Assembly (NCBI GenBank): GCA_023426505.1
Contig: JAFAAP010000216.1
Coordinates: 1 to 21,944 of the forward strand
Length of the DNA stretch: 21,944 nt
Direction of reading: 5' to 3'
DNA from: Pseudomonadota bacterium
Lineage (GTDB): Bacteria > Pseudomonadota > Alphaproteobacteria > Rhizobiales > Beijerinckiaceae
The notes under the pieces were generated by a model. That model saw only the letters and a list, made by a program, of their open reading frames with translations. It was not told where the DNA came from and searched no databases. Both the position numbers and the translations under genes were made by a program. Shown in pieces: positions 16,592-21,944 of the stretch. Each line of letters starts with the position of its first letter. Position 1 is the first letter of the stretch.

Positions 16592-19500
16592 CTAACGCTC
16601 CGGCACCGTGGGCAGCGAACCCGTCTGCGGTGCCGACGATCCGACCCCGAACAGCCGGCGCAGGAAGCCTGGTGCGACCGCCGAGAGAGGGTTCACCGTC
16701 AGGTTCGGGGAGCTCGCATCGCCCGACACGCGGAAATTAACCGCGAACAGACCCTCGTATTGGCCCCCGCCGAGTAGCGGCCCGAACAGCGGCACCTGGG
16801 CGAAGGCGTTGTTCAGGCCATAGGCCGGCACGAACGTCCCGGCAATGTCCATGCGGTCCCGCGCATAATCGATGTAGCCGCCCAGCGTGAAGCCGACCTC
16901 GTTGCCCCAGATGGCCGCATCCTTGAAGTCGACGCGCCCGGCGGTGCGGGTGAAGTCCACGCGCGCCTTGGTGAAGGAGATCTCGTTCACGTCCACGCGC
17001 ATGGTCTGCAGGTTGCCGGCCTTGTCCTGGCCGGCGATGACCTGGGTTTGGGTTGGGATGATGCGGCGCAGGGCCGGCTCGTTATTGAGGGTAAAGGACC
17101 GGACGTTCAGAAAGCCCGATTGCGGGCCGTCGCCGGTGGCGAGCTGGAGAATGAGGTCGCCGCCGGTCATCCGCTTGTAGACGTCGAGGAAGCGCAACAG
17201 CGCTCCCGCATCCTCCGCCTGGAGGGTCACGACGGGATTGCCTGCGCGCTGCGGCAGGGTGCGGGCGATGATGTTGGTCGCACCCAGCCGCCCCTTCATG
17301 TCGAGCTGGCGGATGTTGTCCTTGCGCATCGAGGCCTTGATCGATGCATTGGTGATCGCCTCGTCATTGTGGCCCGTGAGGATGTTGAGCGCGAGGTCGA
17401 GGTCGAAGTCGCGGCTCTGGCCGTCTCGCCCGCCGCTGCGCCCCTGCGGGGCCGACGTCGCGCTGGCAGCCTTCGTGAACGGCCGCGCATCACCCACATT
17501 GCCGCGCACCGTCACCTTGTAGGCGCCGTTGCTACGCTCAATCTGCGCCCGCATGTCGTCGCCCGGCGACATTTTGAAGGTCGTCAGATCCGCCTTCTCG
17601 AGACTGCCCTCGTTCGACAGCGACGCCGTCCCGCGCAGCTGCACGGAGCCGCTGTCGAGCTGCAGATCCCGGATCTCGCTCACCGGTCCATCGGCCAGGA
17701 CGAAGGAGAGCTTGCCAGGGCGTCCTGCCGGCTTGACCCAGCCGGGAATGAGCTGGTCGACGGCGGTCTTCGTCAGATCGGCCTCGACTCGGATGCCGGA
17801 CTTGGCGTCGGTCCCGAGCGGCACCGTCGCCTTGATCGGCAGCACGCCCGTGAGCTGTGGGCCGAAGGACAGGCCGCGCTTGCTCCGCGCCGCCTCGTCG
17901 AGGCTGAAGGAGACGTTGGCCTCGCCCAGGTCCCGCGTCTTCTGGACGTCGATCGAGGCCGGCGCGCCGCCGAGCTTGCCCTCGCCCTTGATGGCGAGGC
18001 TGCTCTTGTCGTACGCAATCGCAAGCGTCGCCCCTTCCAGGCGGTCCTTGCCGAAGACCTTGTCGACGCCGAGATCGCTCACCGTGCCGCTTACCGTCAG
18101 GGGCAGGTCCGCGAAGGCCGGAATATTGTGAACGGCAAGGCCGATGCCGACCCGGAGATCCGCCCTCCCCTTCATGGTGGCGGGATCGACGTCGAACCCG
18201 GCGATCTGCCGGATGAGCGGCTGCTGGAGCAGGGCGCCGAGTCCGTCGGCTCCGCCGGCAATGCGGAAGGCGATCTTCGCGATGCCGTTGTCCTTCCAGT
18301 AATTGTCCAGCACGAAGGTGCCGTCGGAGGCGCCGAGCGCATACCCGTCGGCCATGTCGATCCGGCCCGTCGGGGCGCGGAGCATCACCTTGGTGCCGGT
18401 GACGAGCCCGGTCACGTCGACCTGCGTCAGGGGAGGCACGCCCTCAGCGACCGTAAGCACGCCCTTCGAAATGGCAAAATCGATCTTGAGAGACTCGTCG
18501 GGCGTCGGGCCACCCGAGACCGCCTTCGCGATGTCGGCGCCCGTCATGGCGACCTTCAGGGCGAAGGAATCGAGCTGCCCGGCCTTCAGGTTGGCGACGA
18601 GATAACGGCGCACGGGCGGCGCCACCGCTTCGGGCCAGATGCGAAGGGCCGTGCGGATGTCCGTTCCCGAGGCCTTCACGTCGAGATTGAGGCCATGCGG
18701 ATCCGCCGATGCGCCAAGCAGGCCGCTGATGTCGGCGGACAGGTTGGGACCGCGCAGGCTGACGGAACGAAGTGTCACCCCGTCCGGACCGGCCAGCTCC
18801 GCGCTGAGATCGCTCACCGGAATCGGTCGGTCGCCGTCTGCGGCTCCGCCGACGACGAGGTCCTTGCCGCGCAGAGAGAGGCGCCAATGGTCGGGGCCGG
18901 TCTGCGTAACCAGTCGTCCCTGCAGGCGCACATGGGTGTCGCCGCCCTTCAACTCGAGCCGGTTCAGGTCGAGGGCCTTATTGGCCTCGTCCCATACGAC
19001 ATCGATGCTGGACCGCTCGACCCTGAGGGGCGAGGTATCCTTGTCCTCGATCTGGAACGTTCCGGCATCGCTGTCGAGCCGCGCGGTCAGTTGCGTCACG
19101 CGCCCATCGGCAAAGGCGGCATCGACGCGGCCCGAGAATTCGAGATCCGTCGTCGCCGGCAGGGCCGACATTCCGGTCAGCAGCAGGATGTCCTGGATCG
19201 GCACCCTGTCGGCCACGAAGCCGGCGCGATAGCTGCGCTCACCCTCGGCCTTGGCGCTGCCGTTGAGCTGCCAGACACCCTGCGGACCGTCGAGGGTCGC
19301 GGCGAATTGGCGTCCTCCGTCCTGAGACCAGTCGAAGCTGGCATCGACCCGGTCGAAGCGGGCCCGCTCCTTCTGGTCCGCATCGACGAAAACGAGGCGG
19401 GCATTGGTCAGTTGCGCCTGGCCGAGGGAGTTGAGCACGCTCTTCGGACCGACGACGAGGTCGAACAGCGACCCGACCACGCCGGAGACCTGCGACGGCC

Positions 19501-20062
19501 CCTGGCCGCTCCGCTGCAAGGCGGCGCCTGCCTCCTGGGACGGGCTCAGTTGGGGCGCAGGAGGCGCGGAAGCCGCGGCCTCCTCGCCCTCGCCGCTGCC
19601 GGGCGAGAAGGTCAGCGACCCGTCGCGGTTGACGAGAATCCGCAGTTGGAGGTCCTGGAACTCGATGGATTTTGGCTGGAGGTTGCCGGTCATGAGCGAC
19701 AGGCCATCGACGCTCACCACAGCGTAGGGGGCCCGCAGGACGAGTTCTCCGCCGGGCGCGCGAATGTCGAGGCCGTTCGCCCGCAGGGCCGGGGCGCCGC
19801 CTTTGAGCTCGATCGCGGTGTCGCGAAGGGTCACGTTCCATCCCGGTCCGATGCGGGCGGCGAGGCTCTCCGCCACCCGCTCCGGCAGGCGACCGAAGCT
19901 CAGCGGCCCCGCGGAAAGGCGCAGATACAGCAGGCCCAGGGTGAGGCCGACGATCAGGACGAGGGCAAGCTTGACGTAAAGAGCACCACGCAGCGCACGC
20001 CTCAACGTGCTTCGCTTCGCCGGGCTTCGCCGGCGGGACTTGGTGCTGATGAGCCGCTTCAT
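16592..20062 (-). CDS. AsmA/YhdP-like large envelope protein (DUF3971-type)
   Basis: A 1156-residue protein with a basic N-terminus (KSRRRSPAKRSTLRR), one membrane anchor at about residues 27-48 (LYVKLALVLIVGLTLGLLYL) and a very long periplasmic part rich in short beta strands. Early residues (LRDTAIELKGGAPALRANGLDIRAP) and the C-terminal part (RVDFKDAAIWGNEVGFTLGGYIDY, then PAYGLNNAFAQVPLFGPLLGG) match the YhdP/AsmA-like clan. Family members YhdP, TamB and YdbH form grooves that carry phospholipids between the inner and outer membranes; that role is inferred from the family here. A Gln/Pro/Ala-rich linker lies at about 148-175. The start at 20062 has only a weak ribosome site. It is convergent with tyrS and divergent from bcp (156 bases apart). 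Confidence 0.85.
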   Translation of the reverse strand: MKRLISTKSRRRSPAKRSTLRRALRGALYVKLALVLIVGLTLGLLYLRLSAGPLSFGRLPERVAESLAARIGPGWNVTLRDTAIELKGGAPALRANGLDIRAPGGELVLRAPYAVVSVDGLSLMTGNLQPKSIEFQDLQLRILVNRDGSLTFSPGSGEGEEAAASAPPAPQLSPSQEAGAALQRSGQGPSQVSGVVGSLFDLVVGPKSVLNSLGQAQLTNARLVFVDADQKERARFDRVDASFDWSQDGGRQFAATLDGPQGVWQLNGSAKAEGERSYRAGFVADRVPIQDILLLTGMSALPATTDLEFSGRVDAAFADGRVTQLTARLDSDAGTFQIEDKDTSPLRVERSSIDVVWDEANKALDLNRLELKGGDTHVRLQGRLVTQTGPDHWRLSLRGKDLVVGGAADGDRPIPVSDLSAELAGPDGVTLRSVSLRGPNLSADISGLLGASADPHGLNLDVKASGTDIRTALRIWPEAVAPPVRRYLVANLKAGQLDSFALKVAMTGADIAKAVSGGPTPDESLKIDFAISKGVLTVAEGVPPLTQVDVTGLVTGTKVMLRAPTGRIDMADGYALGASDGTFVLDNYWKDNGIAKIAFRIAGGADGLGALLQQPLIRQIAGFDVDPATMKGRADLRVGIGLAVHNIPAFADLPLTVSGTVSDLGVDKVFGKDRLEGATLAIAYDKSSLAIKGEGKLGGAPASIDVQKTRDLGEANVSFSLDEAARSKRGLSFGPQLTGVLPIKATVPLGTDAKSGIRVEADLTKTAVDQLIPGWVKPAGRPGKLSFVLADGPVSEIRDLQLDSGSVQLRGTASLSNEGSLEKADLTTFKMSPGDDMRAQIERSNGAYKVTVRGNVGDARPFTKAASATSAPQGRSGGRDGQSRDFDLDLALNILTGHNDEAITNASIKASMRKDNIRQLDMKGRLGATNIIARTLPQRAGNPVVTLQAEDAGALLRFLDVYKRMTGGDLILQLATGDGPQSGFLNVRSFTLNNEPALRRIIPTQTQVIAGQDKAGNLQTMRVDVNEISFTKARVDFTRTAGRVDFKDAAIWGNEVGFTLGGYIDYARDRMDIAGTFVPAYGLNNAFAQVPLFGPLLGGGQYEGLFAVNFRVSGDASSPNLTVNPLSAVAPGFLRRLFGVGSSAPQTGSLPTVPER

Positions 20063-20218
20063 TCTTGTGACGTCGGACGATCCGGTTGTTGCGCTCGCGC
20101 GCCGATCGGGGAATCAGATGGAGACCTTAGCCCCCCTGGGCGCCGCCCGCGACCTCATCTTTCCATCGGCCGCCCGGGCGTGTCCAAACACCACAACCCG
20201 CCGAAAGAAAGGCGAGCC

Positions 20219-20689
20219 ATGACGTTAGCGATCGGAAGCCGAGCCCCAGCCTTTACCCTCCCGGCTACGGACGGGCAGGAGATTTCCCTGGATAAGTTCA
20301 GGGGCCGCAAGCTGGTGCTGTATTTCTACCCCAAGGACGACACCAGCGGCTGCACCCGCGAGGCCCAGGACTTCCAGGCCCTGCGGCAGGATTTCGCCGC
20401 CGCCGGCACGGAGATCGTTGGCGTCTCGCCCGACAGCCTGAAGAGCCACGACAAGTTCCGGGCCAAGCACGGCCTCGAGGTCACCCTTGCGTCGGACGAA
20501 GCGAAGTCGATGCTCGACGCCTACGGCGTATGGCTCGAGAAGAGCATGTACGGCCGCAAATACATGGGTGTGGAACGCACCACGGTGCTGATCGACCAGG
20601 ACGGGGCGATCGCCCGGGTCTGGAGCAAGGTGAAGGTGCCGGGCCACGCCGAGGAGGTGCTGGAGGCGGCGAAGGCCCTTCACCCGTGA
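20219..20689 (+). CDS. bcp: Thioredoxin-dependent peroxiredoxin, Bcp/PrxQ family
   Basis: A 156-residue cytoplasmic peroxidase that reduces hydrogen peroxide and organic hydroperoxides. It has APAFTLPATDGQEISL at the start, then LVLYFYPKDDTSGCTREAQDF with the peroxidatic Cys45, and the catalytic neighbourhood continues in VGVSPDSLKSHDKF. The resolving cysteine found five residues later in many Bcp proteins (CTxEAC) is Gln50 here, and I see no other cysteine, so this looks like a one-cysteine form. GAAAGAAAGG lies just upstream of the ATG. It diverges from the AsmA-like gene. Confidence 0.95.
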   Translation: MTLAIGSRAPAFTLPATDGQEISLDKFRGRKLVLYFYPKDDTSGCTREAQDFQALRQDFAAAGTEIVGVSPDSLKSHDKFRAKHGLEVTLASDEAKSMLDAYGVWLEKSMYGRKYMGVERTTVLIDQDGAIARVWSKVKVPGHAEEVLEAAKALHP

Positions 20690-20766
20690 CGCGAACCTAT
20701 TGCAACTGTTACGATATATTATAGTGTTGCTATTATCATATATCTCGTCAACCGAAGTTCAACAAC

Positions 20767-21944
20767 ATGCCTCACTACAAGGCCATTCTCTCGGGCCAGA
20801 GCTGGAACTCTCTGTCCAGCCTCAAAGTCAGCAAAAAGCCTGTCTTTCTGACCTATACCTTCAACGGCCCGCAATGGGGCTCGACGAAGCTCGGCGGCGC
20901 GGATCAGGCCGTGGCGCGCAAAGCCCTGAAGATGTGGGGCGATGCTTCCGGAATCCGGTTCATCGAGGTGAAGGGTCGCGAAGCCGAACTGAAGTTCCAG
21001 TGGAATTGGGAATGGGGAGATCACAGCGCCCGGGCCGAATTTCCGGAACTCGACCAGGATGACTTCGACGGGGGCCTCGTTCGGGACTATTCGGGCGGCA
21101 ACATCTATCTGAACGCCCGGTACCGCTCGGAACTTTCAAACCATCAGCCGTTCAAGCTCTATATCCTGCTTCATGAGATCGGCCACGCCCTTGGCCTCAA
21201 GCACCCCTTTCACCGGATGGATCACAACAGGCAACTGCTGAAGTCGGATCTGGATCACGTGAAGCATACCGTGATGAGCTACACGGGGGGCGACATCAAT
21301 ATGCAATCGGTCGCTCTCGGCTCCCTGGACATCCAGGCGATCCGCGCCCTCTACGGCAGCCCGTCGCAGGACGGGAAGCAGGTCGCGAAGTGGAGCTGGA
21401 GCAAGGCCAAACAGACGCTCACACAGATCGGCAAGAGCAAGGCGGACCTCATCCACGGCGTCGCCGTCAAGGATGTCATCAAAGGCGGTCATGGCGACGA
21501 CCAGATCTACGGCTTCGACGGCAACGACATTCTGTTTGGCGAAAACGGCAACGATTTTCTGAGCGGCGGCGGCGACGAGGACGCTCTTTATGGAGATGCT
21601 GGCAACGACATCCTGAGAGGCGGATGGGGCGACGGCACGTTGCAGGGCGGAACAGGCAATGATGCTCTCAGCGGCGGGTATGGCGACGACATGATGTTCG
21701 GGGATCTCGACGACGACGTCCTGAGAGGCGGAGACGACAAGGACACGTTGCAAGGGGGCGCAGGCGACGACGATTTGGACGGCGAGGATGACGATGACAC
21801 CTTGCAGGGAGATTCAGGCAACGATGTCCTAAGCGGAGGAAAAGGCAAAGACCTTCTGCAGGGAGGTACAGGCGGCGATACCCTAGCCGGAGGCGACGGC
21901 AACGATATTCTCGAAGGCGGTGACGATAACGACAAACTGGACGG
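20767..21944 (+). CDS. Serralysin-type (M10) RTX zinc metalloprotease, 3' end outside the window
   Basis: The frame is open from the ATG at 20767 to the window end (392 codons and two bases). The protein starts MPHYKAILSGQSWNSL with no signal peptide, as expected for type I secretion. The catalytic domain has VFLTYTFNG, the zinc site HEIGHALGLKH (136-146) and the Met-turn VMSYTGG (169-175). A linker of about 40 residues leads to RTX nonapeptide repeats from residue 240 (GGHGDDQIYGFDGNDILFGENGND) to the edge. These repeats bind calcium and fold outside the cell. The long serralysin C-domain stretch seen between protease and repeats in the gene at 13369-15008 is missing here. The repeat part uses more A-rich codons (AGA, GGA, AAA) than its neighbours. 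No good ribosome site precedes the ATG; an in-frame TAG near 20722 limits other starts. Confidence 0.85.
   Translation, partial: MPHYKAILSGQSWNSLSSLKVSKKPVFLTYTFNGPQWGSTKLGGADQAVARKALKMWGDASGIRFIEVKGREAELKFQWNWEWGDHSARAEFPELDQDDFDGGLVRDYSGGNIYLNARYRSELSNHQPFKLYILLHEIGHALGLKHPFHRMDHNRQLLKSDLDHVKHTVMSYTGGDINMQSVALGSLDIQAIRALYGSPSQDGKQVAKWSWSKAKQTLTQIGKSKADLIHGVAVKDVIKGGHGDDQIYGFDGNDILFGENGNDFLSGGGDEDALYGDAGNDILRGGWGDGTLQGGTGNDALSGGYGDDMMFGDLDDDVLRGGDDKDTLQGGAGDDDLDGEDDDDTLQGDSGNDVLSGGKGKDLLQGGTGGDTLAGGDGNDILEGGDDNDKLD

Noticed and set aside
17048..20689. A 1213-codon plus-strand open frame running opposite the AsmA-like gene and in frame with bcp
   Set aside because: It is the antisense shadow of a GC-rich gene. 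The protein lacks recognisable domains until the true bcp start at 20219, and the minus-strand gene has clear family features.
21484..21944. RTX repeat DNA as a satellite or recombination array
   Set aside because: The repetition is explained by the GGxGxDxxx protein repeats in one open frame; only the 108-base higher order is extra.

Overview
The window looks like a chromosomal segment of a GC-rich alphaproteobacterium of the order Hyphomicrobiales (Rhizobiales). A Methylobacteriaceae member such as Microvirga is my best guess, but that is inference from gene content, codon bias and repeat types, with no database search. Supporting signs are the suf cluster order (group I cysteine desulfurase-sufB-sufC-sufD-sufS-sufT), an Irr/ICE-like operator, an Omp25/31-type porin start, an alphaproteobacterial RhlE, and short palindromic intergenic repeats of the kind common in rhizobia.

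Layout. At 1-224 (-) is the 5' end of an outer-membrane beta-barrel protein, followed by about 300 bases without a gene. An alpha/beta hydrolase (-) and the DEAD-box helicase RhlE (+) diverge from a shared region carrying a good sigma70-type promoter. Downstream of rhlE lie two palindromic repeats and an intrinsic terminator; the terminator sits inside the 3' end of the opposing tfoX-like gene. From 2943 to 12381 the minus strand carries an iron-sulfur cluster assembly block read right to left: cysteine desulfurase, sufB, sufC, sufD, sufS, sufT, then (after an interruption) sufA and a TfoX-domain gene. The interruption is a plus-strand YbaL/Kef-type antiporter gene, which separates sufA-tfoX from the main operon. 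Two gaps inside the operon carry palindromic repeats. A 19-bp palindrome at 12509-12527, matching an Irr box, lies between the cysteine desulfurase and a divergent alpha/beta hydrolase and probably ties the operon to iron status.

The right half holds conserved genes: tyrS (+), a 1156-residue AsmA/YhdP-like protein (-) and the peroxiredoxin bcp (+). On either side of them is a serralysin-type (M10) RTX metalloprotease. The left one (-, 13369-15008) has a well-placed start codon and ribosome binding site in one frame but its protease domain in another, so one base is apparently missing in a G run. The right one (+, 20767 to the window end) is cut by the window edge. Both would be calcium-binding proteins exported by a type I system, although no transporter genes are visible here. 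The two upstream regions share two short near-identical motifs.

I see no CRISPR array, prophage, insertion sequence, tRNA or rRNA. Nothing here amounts to a wholly new system. The most unusual points are the frameshifted protease, the paired proteases with shared upstream motifs, the antiporter gene splitting the suf cluster, and repeats placed against stop codons or inside the operon.
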